Source: Phytophthora quininea
Lineage: Eukaryota; Oomycota; Peronosporomycetes; Peronosporales; Peronosporaceae
Assembly: GCA_011947345.1 (NCBI GenBank)
Contig: JAAVTG010000107.1
Coordinates: 1 to 64,000 of the forward strand
DNA length: 64,000 nucleotides
Reading direction: 5' to 3'
Positions within the stretch are counted from its first letter, which is position 1. Every line of letters starts with the position of its first letter. Below, piece by piece: positions 53,401 through 62,477 of this stretch. Under the pieces are notes generated by a model, which searched no databases, was not told where the DNA came from, and was given only the letters and a program-made list of their open reading frames with translations. The position numbers and the translations under genes are program-made.

Positions 53401-53731
53401 GAACGCCAGCTCCTGAACCCCGCAGCCACGGTAGCTGGTGTGAGCTTGCTACAGGCATACTCGAAGGAACTGTGATTAACGTTCTGGCGCAAGGCTCAGC
53501 TGTATCGACGGAGTGCATCTGCTTGCACTCGTCAACCTCAAGCACTACAAGGGCGGCTCCCCTGGACTGCCGACACGGCAGGAGGGTGCGCCCGCGAAGT
53601 AGGATAGCTATCTCACTTTTGCTTTTACCTCAAGAGCAACAACCAATACAAGCAAGACCTTTGCCGGGAGTTCCAGCTCCCAAACCTCTGTTGACACGTC
53701 ACAAAGTTAACTTTAGTTCCCAGTGTGAACA
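53401..53731. other. 5' flank of gypsy-3
   Basis: Should contain the 5' LTR or leader of gypsy-3. I could not match it to any sequence after 58449, so the LTR is either diverged or lost. Confidence 0.35.
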
Positions 53732-54867
53732 ATGAGGACAAGAAGCGGCCGATCGACCCAGGACGAAGCTTCTGCAGGAAGCGGATTGACCACTTCGATG
53801 ACAAGTACGAGTAGCTTAACGACATCGCCAGTCGTAACCTCTGCGCCTGCGATCGCGATGACCGCTTCGGCAATTCTACCTCCAATACTAAGGGACATCT
53901 CCCATCCTTCACTGGTGCAATGGATGCAGGAACGGCGCGAATACGAAGACGCTATCATATCGTGCTGCGCGGTGACAGGCGAAGACACGGCGAAAGCGAT
54001 GAGAAGTATCAAGAGCTCTTTTGACGCCCACTTGCTCGAGTCACTGTGCAAATTCGAGTGGGGGATCACCGTGGAGGCGGTGACGGAGGCTCGGATCGCC
54101 GCTGAGTTGGCAAGATCGTCGGAACCGTTATGAACGACGAGATCGTGGATATCGACGCACTTTTCAGCGGCAAGCTGAAAATGGACCTACGTGAGCGAGA
54201 TGTCAAGGCTCGAGTGTTGAAGTATTTCATGCTGTGTGATGAAATAATCTTGCACAACGGTTTGACAAGTACTTTCTCCACGTCAACTGGTGCCAAAGAG
54301 AAGTGGAAACTCCTCAAAGAGCACCTTGAGCTCACGGCTTTGCGCGATGCAGTTGGTGTCCACCAACGCGTTGTCGACGGCTCCTCAAAGCATGACGAGC
54401 AAAGGCTGTACCTCCTTGTCAAGGAGAAAGCTTTAGAGCAGGACAAGATTTTCTGCTTGCTTGCGAAGCGGAAACAGCGTCAGCGAACCACGCAGCCGAC
54501 GCGCACAGGTGACTCCAATGGAGGAGCAACTAAAAGCGCTGGGCGGCATGTGGATAAAGCTGATAAGGCTGGCGGCAAGCGACAATTCACCAAAAAGAGG
54601 CCCGTACCGGTAGTGCATGAAAACTCGGGCAAGAGCAAGCAGGACAAAGCTGTCAGCAACGCGACGGCACGGAAGCCGAAGACCGGTTGTTACCATTGCG
54701 GCCAAGATCATTGGTTGAGTGAATGTCCTGATATCGGTGAAGCTGAAAAGGATGCTATCCTTGCCGCTAAGAGGAACAAAAGGAAAGGCGACGCGAAAAA
54801 TTTCGCATCAAGCGGATTGAAAGAGCTTCCGCTTCTGACTCAACACGACTGCAGCAAATGGTGCTGA
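53732..54867 (+). pseudogene. gypsy-3 gag
   Basis: Two overlapping frames: 53732 ATG (MRTRSGRSTQDEASAGSGLT) to 54133, then 54130-54867. They share the four-base overlap ATGA, as in a single ORF broken by an indel or a frameshift site. Contains LESLCKFEWGITVEAVTEAR, DIDALFSGKLKMDLRERDVK, a long charged linker and a zinc knuckle GCYHCGQDHWLSECP (C-x2-C-x3-H-x4-C, as in gypsy-2). Confidence 0.75.
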
Positions 54868-56540
54868 TAGATGGGGTGATGGAGTTGCCATATTGTGCCG
54901 ACACCGGATCGGATTGGAACGTTCTTCCCCACAAGCATGCTTCAAAGCTACAAGAACTACGGCCAGATGTCGAAATCTTTAGGCTTTCAGAGCCAGTCGA
55001 CTCGAGAACGGTTGGCGAAAGCATCGTTACCGCAACGCATGCGGTTGACGTTCAGTTGACATTGCACACAGCAGCAGGACCGGTCCGATGCCAGGACCCG
55101 AAGAGGTACCTGGTGATCGACGACGAAGATGAGTTCATCGTTGGTCGGGCCCTACTGGCCGAGCTTGGGATCGACATTGATCGCCAGTTAGAGCATCTTG
55201 CTGCGAGAAACACCGACGGCCCAGAAGACCCGATCGAGGAATCAACAAGCATCCCTGCTCGGGATATCACCGTCGATGGTGATGTGGAATGGCTTCTCGA
55301 TGCCCTTGTGCAAGATGCAGTGGATCGTGACGCTCTTGACCTGGCAAGCGCCAGTCAGTTGTTGACAGTTCTGTGCCAGTTCAAAGGATGGCGTCTGACA
55401 CTTGGCGATGATCCGCCAGCGAGCGTTCCACCGCTAAAACTACGACTGAAACCAGACGCTAAGCCCTACAAGTGCAAGGTCAGGCAGTACAGTCCCGAAA
55501 AATCTGCTTTCCTTGAGAGCTTCAACGACGAGCTCGTTCGCCTTGGGTGGGTGTATCGGAACAAAGAAAGCCGCTGGGCATGCCCCGCCCTCCCCGTTCG
55601 AAAACCAAAGGCCCATGAGTTCCGGCGGACAAATGACTACCGGCCCGTCAATAACCTGACCGAGCCAGTCGTGGGGATCATGCCGAGCTTTCAAGTAGTG
55701 CTCGAGAAGTGCAAAGGAAAACGGTTCTACGCCGTTTTCGACTTTATCAAAGGTTTCTGGCAACTACCTTTGCACAAGGACAGCCAGGAAATACTGTCAT
55801 ACATGACAGACAAGGGAGTGTTCACCCCTACCCGTGTGCCGCAAGGTTGCACAGACGCAGCACTGCATTTTCAGTCGACAGTAGAGGAGATACTCGGCGA
55901 CATGCTACACAAAGATGTCCTTGTCTGGATTCACGATCTTTTGGTGTACGCGGACACAGTGCAGCAGCTCATCGTGGCAATCGATAAGGTGTTGCATCGA
56001 CTTGACGAACACGAACTCAAACTGAATCCGAAGAAATGCGAATTGTGTGTCACTAAGTAAAGTGGTGCGGTCGGGTGATTAGCGCCGACGGCATCGGCCA
56101 TGATCCCGAACCGATCGAGGGATTGCGAGCCATGCCTCCGCCGACAACCACAGCTGAATTGCAGCAACTGCTATGCGCAAGCAATTGGACGAGGGATGGT
56201 TTAGTTGACTATGCTCGAGTCGTCAAACCACTACAAGAACGACTTGAGACAGCATTGCGCGGCACCAAACGAACCAAACGTGCTGCCGTAGGAGTGCAAA
56301 TCGCTTTGAGTGACAGCGAACTGGAAAGTTTTCAGAACCTGAAAGACCTGCTAGCACATTCGGCAACGCTGACTTTCCCAGACCCGTCAAAGCGATTGTG
56401 TTTGCTCACCGACGCATCCGACCGCGGATGGGGTCTCGTAGTGACCCAAGTGGCTGAGTGGAGACAAACACGCCCATCCATGAACAACAGCACGAATTAT
56501 TGGTCTGTATGGGAGGAAGTTTTTCAGGCTCAGCTCTGAA
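54858..56540 (+). pseudogene. gypsy-3 protease and reverse transcriptase
   Basis: Protease: LPYCADTGSDWNVLPHKHAS (DTG). RT: LRLKPDAKPYKCKVRQYSP, SRWACPALPVRKPKAHEFRR, NDYRPVNNLTEP, FYAVFDFIKGFWQLPLHKDS (first Asp), FTPTRVPQGCTDAALHFQS, and a catalytic site VWIHDLLVYAD, where the usual V-W-I-D-D reads V-W-I-H-D: the first Asp of the pair is His. Stop at 56058, then 56075-56539 continues RT/RNase H (RLCLLTDASDRGWGLVVTQ). The RNase H remainder to about 56900 has several stops. Confidence 0.8.
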
Positions 56541-57059
56541 TTGGAGCATCATCGACAAAGAATGCTACCTATTGCACATGCGTGCGAAAAGCTCGAATAT
56601 CTGCTGCTGTGACCGCAAGGAATGAAGATATACTGCGATCATCGCAACATTATCTACATGTTCGCACCTAGCAAAGCTATGAAAAAGCATATTCGTGGGC
56701 GATTACTCCGCTGGTCGACCAAACTACTGTAGTACCGCTACGAAATCGAGCGCATCGAGGAGCGCACAACGTATGGGCGGATCTCATCTCTCGATGGGGT
56801 GGAAAAGTTCAACACATCGCACGTTCACACGCTGTGAAGCGCTTCTCTTCGCATCAAGAAGAAGAAAAGCAAATCGCAAACACGGCATGTTGAACTGCTA
56901 GCACCGCGACCGTTAGACGACAGCGGTTTTGTATGGCCAACATTGGAAGAGATTGCAAACAAGCAAGCAGATTACACGGTCCCAGCGGCAGCGGTGCAGG
57001 ACAGCGACGGAGTTTAGCGACTTGATGGGCGGATTTGGGTCCCCGCCGAAGAGAATGAA

Positions 57060-58449
57060 TTGATTCTCAGGCTCATGGTGATCTCACATTGTGGGTCTGC
57101 AGGACATTGTGGTATGCATGTCATGGAAGACCACATCCGCAGAATTTTGCCGTTGCCGGTCTGGTGGACCGTGTGCGCACATTTTGCAGCAGTGCTTGCT
57201 TTGTCTTCACGTCAAAGGCGGGGCCATCGTTCCAAGACCGTTCAGCCCTACCTACCACACGTATGAGCGCAATCAAGCGCTCCATTGGGACTATTTATCA
57301 CTTGGTGAATCATTTGGTAGCGCACGTTATGTGCTCGTGCTGAAGGATGAGGCGACACATTTTGTCGACCTCGTAGCCTGCGATAGCCCAACCGCAGAAA
57401 TAGCTGCTGCAGCAATCCTGTCCTGGTACAACAAGTTTGGGGTTGCACCCGTGTGGATAAGTGATTGTGGTTCGCACTTCAAGAACCAAGTAGTGGCAAC
57501 TTTGAACCGGCGTTTGAAGGCTCGGCAGGAATTCATCCTCGCCTATTCACCATGGAAGAACGGCACAATTGAGCGTGTAAATCGTGACATCACTCAAGTG
57601 CTAAAGGCATTGACGTTGGAATTCAAGGTCAGCCGACATGACTGGCCCTACCTACTCCCTCTAGTGCAATCAAGTATCAACCATTCGCCTGTCCAGTCGC
57701 TAGCCAACCGTGCACCGGTTGAACTCTTCACCGGGCTGCCGTGCCCGAGCGCGCTGGACAGCATACTATTTCCGGGGAGAAAGGAATTGGCTACATTGCC
57801 AGAGAACCGACCCGACATTGAACTTCGCCTAAAGCAGTTGAGAACTAGCATCAAGGACATGCACAAAGCTGTGGAAACTCAACGAGCGAAACAACTACGC
57901 CGCTACCAGAACAGATATCACTACGAGCGACCTATCGACTTTTCTGTCGGAGATTATGTACTTAGATCAAGAGTTGATGAAAAACTGCACAGCAACAAAC
58001 TACTGGTCACATGGGTTGGGCCCTACCGTGTGACCGCCAGTGCTGAATACTACTTCACTGTAGAGCATATTGTGACTGGGAAGACACTCAACGTGCACCC
58101 ATCACGGGTCAAGCTGTATGCTGACGACTCCTTGCAAGTCACAACGGAATTGCTAGAGCATGTGTCCTCCCAGGGCACACTGGTGGCTGTTGATGAGCTT
58201 GTTCGGCACAGATACAATGCAGACATGAAGGCATACGAGATACAAGTCAAATGGAAAGGTCTCGAGGAGATCGAAGCCTCGTGGGAGCTGCTGAGCAGCA
58301 TCAAAGAAGATGTGCCACAACTTCTCACCGAGTACGTCATCTGTGCCAAGGACAGGCAGCTTCAGGCCGCTATGGAGCTCTCAGTACAGCCCAGGCAGTC
58401 TCTACGACGGAACAAGCGTCAACGAGAAGAAAATGGCTCACCTCCATAG
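57060..58449 (+). CDS. gypsy-3 integrase with chromodomain
   Basis: Open from 57091 to 58449. Zinc finger around 57085-57215 (CHGRPHPQNF... CLLCLHVKGG in mixed frame). Core: LHWDYLSLGESFGSARYVLV, VAPVWISDCGSHFKNQVV, YSPWKNGTIERVNRDITQV (D, D, E). C-terminal FSVGDYVLRSRVDEKLHSNK, TWVGPYRVTASAEYYFTVEH. Chromodomain KAYEIQVKWKGLEEIEASWE, then a basic tail. All three catalytic residues are present; the product could be active if expressed, although the rest of pol is broken. Confidence 0.85.
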
Positions 58450-58891
58450 CGTAAAACCTCCGACCGTCGACCTTCTCCGACCCATACCGGAAAAGCGGTA
58501 CATCGGAGGGAAAAGAGCCGATCAGAAAAGAGTCTAAAAAGGCAGGTTTGAAACCACATGTAGATTTGAGAATCCTAAGAGAGCCATACAAAGGCGAGTT
58601 TACAGGCGGATTCCCAGGCTCTAAAACGGCCTGTGGGCAAAGATAGAGGCAAAAACTAAAACATACATTTTTAGCGCTGCAGAGCCATGTGCTCTGCAGC
58701 CGGCAAATTGACAAATGATGCTCGGCCTCGGAAATCGGGGGCCACTAAAAAGTGGGTACGTAAAAGCCTGTTCTTACGGGCAGCGTAAATACGCTGGCTT
58801 AGTGGCCACGTGTCCACACAAACTGTGTGGCTGGCATTCACTGCCGAGCTGTCATTCGGGATTTTGCCGCTCTCGGGCGCAAGTCCCGACC
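58450..58891. other. 3' flank of gypsy-3 with perfect hairpins
   Basis: Two inverted repeats stand out: GCTGCAGAGC-CATGT-GCTCTGCAGC (58676-58700, perfect 10-bp stem) and GGCCACTAA (58739-58747) / TTAGTGGCC (58799-58807). Probably the untranslated end or LTR of gypsy-3, or a small foldback element. No gene. Confidence 0.45.
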
Positions 58892-58963
58892 GCTCATGAT
58901 GCCCAGTGGGTGGGCCCGAGCTTAAAACACTCGGTGGCGCTGGTTCGATTCCAGGCATGAGCT
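58892..58963 (+). tRNA. tRNA-like cloverleaf (tRNA pseudogene or SINE head)
   Basis: 72 bases fold as a tRNA: acceptor GCTCATG pairs perfectly with CATGAGC; D arm GCCC-AGTGGGT-GGGC; anticodon arm CGAGC-TTAAAAC-ACTCG (four pairs plus a C-A); variable loop of five; T arm with GGTTCGATTCC (B box). The anticodon would be AAA, which eukaryotic tRNA-Phe genes do not normally use, so a tRNA-derived repeat or pseudogene is more likely than a working tRNA. Confidence 0.5.
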
Positions 58964-58968
58964 ACAGT

Positions 58969-59011
58969 GCGTGTGCATGTGTATGTGTGTATGTGTGTGT
59001 GTGTGCGCGCG
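58969..59011 (+). repeat. TG-rich microsatellite
   Basis: GTGTGCATGTGTATGTGTGT... ending GCGCGCG; directly downstream of the tRNA-like sequence, as simple repeats often follow SINEs. Confidence 0.8.
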
Positions 59012-59013
59012 TT

Positions 59014-59145
59014 GAGGTTAACATTGCTGTTCCATTCGGAGGTTAAGCTCTGTGTTCGATGCCGCATACAAATTCATGTTGTGTGTACTCTGTGACGAGG
59101 TTAACTTTGCTGTTCCATCTGGAGGTCAAGCTCAGTGTTCAACGC
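59014..59145 (+). repeat. Two-copy ~49-bp direct repeat
   Basis: GAGGTTAACATTGCTGTTCC... at 59014-59062 and GAGGTTAACTTTGCTGTTCC... at 59097-59145, differing at a handful of positions; 34 bp between them. Confidence 0.7.
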
Positions 59146-59217
59146 AGTGTAGTGTGATGTATCTAGTGTTGTAAAGCATGTAATACACCCTGTATTAACG
59201 GTTATGATTGACTCATC

Positions 59218-59751
59218 CTATGCTTCTGTGGCGTTGAGCGAGTTGTCTTCTACAGCTTCGTCGTCGATGAAGGCTTTGCGGACAAGCAGGCGGCGCTCCT
59301 TCTCGAAGGCCGCGACGACGGTGGGATTCACGTGGCATCGAGGCTCCCAAGTCGGCTCCCAGTCCACAAGGTAGTACGTGGTGCGGTTCTCACGCTTCCA
59401 GTTGACCAGCTTGCGCACGTAGTGCTGGGGCTCATCTTGTGGAGCGTCGACCGCGCCTTCGTCGTCTGCAGCCTCCGCGTCAACGCCAGCGTCTTCGGGA
59501 GGGACAAGCCACTCGTGCACATCGTCCAGCGTGGGGCGGCGCTTCTTCCGATCGGCAAGAGCAGCGAAGATCACCTCGAGAGCTTCGGGGAGGAGACTTG
59601 CAGAGGCGACAGTCGTGTTCAAGGTAAGTCGAAGGTGGCGAATAACCTTATCCCTGACACGTATCTTGAACGTCTTTCCAACAGCGATACAGAGGCCCTT
59701 GAACTCCTGCCTTGAGCTGACCGCTTTCTTCGAGGGCTTGCGTGAAGGCAT
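59218..59751 (-). CDS. Small chromodomain protein next to Crypton
   Basis: 177 residues from ATG 59751 (MPSRKPSKKAVSSRQEFKGL) to 59218. The N-terminal half is helical and basic (IRVRDKVIRHLRLTLNTTV, LPEALEVIFAALADRKKRR, PTLDDVHEWLV). An acidic linker (GVDAEAADDEGAVDAPQDEP) leads to a chromodomain-like segment: HYVRKLVNWKRENRTTYYLV, DWEPTWEPRCHVNPT. The Tyr and Trp positions fit the aromatic cage and the WEP element is typical. It lies 98 bp downstream of the Crypton-like recombinase stop on the same strand, so it may be a second gene of that element, tethering it to chromatin (inference). It is not part of gypsy-3, whose chromodomain is at its own integrase end and on the other strand. Confidence 0.6.
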   Translation of the reverse strand: MPSRKPSKKAVSSRQEFKGLCIAVGKTFKIRVRDKVIRHLRLTLNTTVASASLLPEALEVIFAALADRKKRRPTLDDVHEWLVPPEDAGVDAEAADDEGAVDAPQDEPQHYVRKLVNWKRENRTTYYLVDWEPTWEPRCHVNPTVVAAFEKERRLLVRKAFIDDEAVEDNSLNATEA

Positions 59752-59848
59752 GGCTACGTGTTGCGGGTGTAAGATGCAGAATGAGCTTTCAATTTCGGAG
59801 GGACAAGCGGCTGCAAGAACGACTGGCCGCGAAGGTGCGATAATGAAA

Positions 59849-61893
59849 TTAAGCTGCAATCACTAACTCGATGATGTTTTGCGTGTGTCCCGGTGAAGGA
59901 TCCATGATGTGACCTCCTCGTTGTAGATGATTGAAGCGAGCGACGTGTTCATTGAGCAAACCAGACTTGTGGAGCCCCCGCAGGTTCTTCAACACATTGT
60001 TGCCACCGCGCGCTTTGATCCCATGACCACGAAGAAGTTCCAGCACCGCGACTTCGGCAGCAGCCCCGACCCCAAGGACATCGTCTCGATAGCGTGGTGA
60101 GCTTTCAACAAGCGTGAAGCCGTCGGTCAGGAAGATTTTCATGAAGCCAACAAGCCACTTCGCGTTGGACCGAGTGTGCTTTGTAGCGCCGTCGGTCGAG
60201 CTCCACATTCGCGGCTCTTGAGCGTACCACGCAAACCAGGTGTCTTTGAGGCTCGAAGCTGGAGAGGTACGTCGTCGCTTGGATGGCTGTTTGTCGCTAC
60301 TTGTATCCTCACTTGTTTCCTGCAGTGTTGGTGTCCGTGCGTGTTTGTTGCAGAGCTTAGTCTCCATTACTGTCAAGCGAGCGTCGAGTGTCGTGTTCAC
60401 TTGAATTAATTGTTCAATCAAGGCGGTTTGATGGAGAAACACGGGGTGCTTGGTAACATCGGTCGATGCTTCTTGTGGGGCCCCGGTATGTTGTTCCTCG
60501 GTGGGTTTTGGATCACAGGTCAGGTGAGACGACCAAGCCAGCAAGTCATTGACACAGAAGCCTTTCTCGACAGCACAAGCCTCCAGACGCTGGATCGCAG
60601 GGCCATCAACCGAAAGAGCCTTCAACGCTGGGTAGTGGCGGAGTAGGTACGCCATGAGAGTCTCGAGCACTGGTGCGTTGACGTTATACTGTGCGGTGTC
60701 AAGCCCAGACGAAGCGACGAATAGCGCTGATGCAACGGAGGCAATTTTCTGGTGCGTGTCCGAGTCGAAGGCGTCGAGCGACAACAGCGGGACTTCTGCG
60801 CTGGGCTTGCGGTTGCTCAAGACGCGAGCAATCTTGTGGTCTTCTGCTGGAGTGTTGAAAACATACGCGAAGGCCTTGTTCGTCGCTGTCATATTCCACG
60901 CGCCTCGGTCGAAAATCCATTGCACGCACATTCCGGCCCCGTTGGCATGCTGAGCTCCTCCACGACGGAAGGAGTGCGACGTCAAGCGTTCCGTGACACC
61001 GGCCTTCTGTGCGATTCTCCCCAAGACTCGGTTGACGTAGCTATGGATTCCGGGGGCGTCGTCGGTAAGCTTCTCCCCATCTGCAGCGTCTTCGGAGGTT
61101 TGAAGTGAAGCAACGTCTTCGGGGTGGTCGATCAAGTCGATGAGAGGCGCAGTCGGAGTCAGAGTGGCTTGCACGTTCGCGTGCTGATCAGGAAGCTGGC
61201 TCAAGAGCGAAGCTGTCGGTGCAGACTGTGTCGCGAGGGCAAGGGCGATGGCGAGCAGCGGGCACGTGATGAAGTCGTCATCGGGGAAGAGTGAGAGCCC
61301 TTGCTCTTCCGAAGTCTTGATGCGGATGAAGCGGACGAAGAAAATATTCCCGGCGCCGATGGAGAGATTCACCTTGCGAAGCAGCGTGAGGTCAGACGCT
61401 CGTCCGAACAGGAACCACAGCAAGCACAGCAGCGCGGCGTCTTGGTAGTCAGAAGCCGTGGAAGCAGTTGAATACAGGTGCATGACCATCATCTTGAGCG
61501 ACTTCTTGGTACACGCTGGGGCCTTGTTGACGAAGGTCCCAGACTCTCTCTTCATGCAGTAGCGCTCCAGCACTTGGCCCTTCTTGAGCAGCGCCTTGTC
61601 TGTAGCTTGGCGAATCTGGGGAACTGGTCCAGCAGCCAGTTCTTGGCCTGTCGGTAGTACTGCATGACCGAGTGCCTGGCCAAGAGCTGACCCTTGCGTC
61701 CTTCCTTGAAGGCCAGATACATGCCGAACTTGTCCACCACCGCTTTCAGGACAAGCGGGGCATTCTCGCGCGCCATGCACACGGCGAGATACTCCCAGGT
61801 GACACCTTCATCCGCTAGGAGCTTCTTGAACGAGCGCGCTGCGCTCTCGCGTGCGCGTTTCGTGTTAATCGGTGCGAGGTCGCGCAGGCTCAT
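59849..61893 (-). CDS. Crypton-like tyrosine recombinase (one frameshift)
   Basis: ATG at 61893 (MSLRDLAPINTKRARESAAR) opens the N-terminal SAM-like domain; one base seems to be missing in a C run near 61625, after NWLLDQFP, and the rest is in the frame that ends at 59849. Catalytic part: LFGRASDLTLLRKVNLS (first Arg), LTSHSFRRGGAQHANGAG (His-x-x-Arg), FDRGAWNMTATNKAFAYVF (Trp, and the Tyr nucleophile). A long C-terminal extension follows with a basic segment (KQPSKRRRTS) and WFAWYAQEPRMW...SNAKWLVGFMKIFL, reminiscent of the GCR1-like DNA-binding tail of some Cryptons. No RT or RNase H nearby, which separates it from DIRS. About 680 residues. F- or S-type Crypton not decided. Confidence 0.75.
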
Positions 61894-62474
61894 CTTGGGT
61901 CGGAGAGGTCGGAGTTTTCGTGTTATTCAGGAAATATGTGAATGAGTTGGCATTTGTATGGACATATCAATAACAGAGGGGGCCTCCGACCCGATATGTC
62001 GGAGCTGCGGCTGGACAGCCATTACAAGCGTACCTGCCCTGTGATTGGCCAAAAGGGAGGTGGATATCGATATGATTCGTTAAAACTGGGATGCAACACT
62101 CTGATTGGTCAATAGCTTTGATAGTGAGTTCTAGTACGGTCGGAGATTTAACGATATTCATCCATAAGCCGATCGACCGGATTTGGAAGGTTTCTACACT
62201 GAAGCGCGTCAAGAGGTGCATTCAAGGCAAGGCAACCCGGAATATTGTTCACAGTAGTGATAACAATAGTTCCATGTAGGCTCAGTGGCTACGGGTGCTT
62301 GCAAGATGCACAATTGATCGCGCAATGTATCAGTTCATCCGATTGGTCGAAAGTTGATTTTCAGCATTTTCATTGGCTGTTAACCAATTCGCCAATTGCA
62401 TCAAGGAAGGAAATTGAATTGATTAACTGTTTAGCGGATTTCTCGTCTTAAGGTGATAAGCTATCTATCCGTGA
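61894..62474. other. Intergenic, nothing recognised
   Basis: AT-richer stretch between the Crypton-like gene and LINE-D. Contains ATTGGTC/ATTGGCC-type CCAAT boxes in both orientations (62043, 62102, 62341), perhaps promoter elements of the recombinase gene. No open frame worth noting. Confidence 0.35.
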
Positions 62475-62477
62475 GAG

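Larger units (their letters stand above)
53732..58449 (+). mobile_element. Ty3/gypsy chromovirus-like element (gypsy-3)
   Basis: Plus-strand gag, protease, RT, RNase H, integrase and chromodomain over 4.7 kb. It retains long open frames (400 codons for PR-RT, 452 for integrase-chromodomain) but the RNase H region is broken by stops (56540-57080). LTRs not found. Sister of gypsy-2. Confidence 0.85.

Noticed and set aside
58450..58720. Possible LTR pair of gypsy-3
   Set aside because: I compared the sequence by eye with 53300-53731 and saw no repeated stretch; not reported as LTRs.
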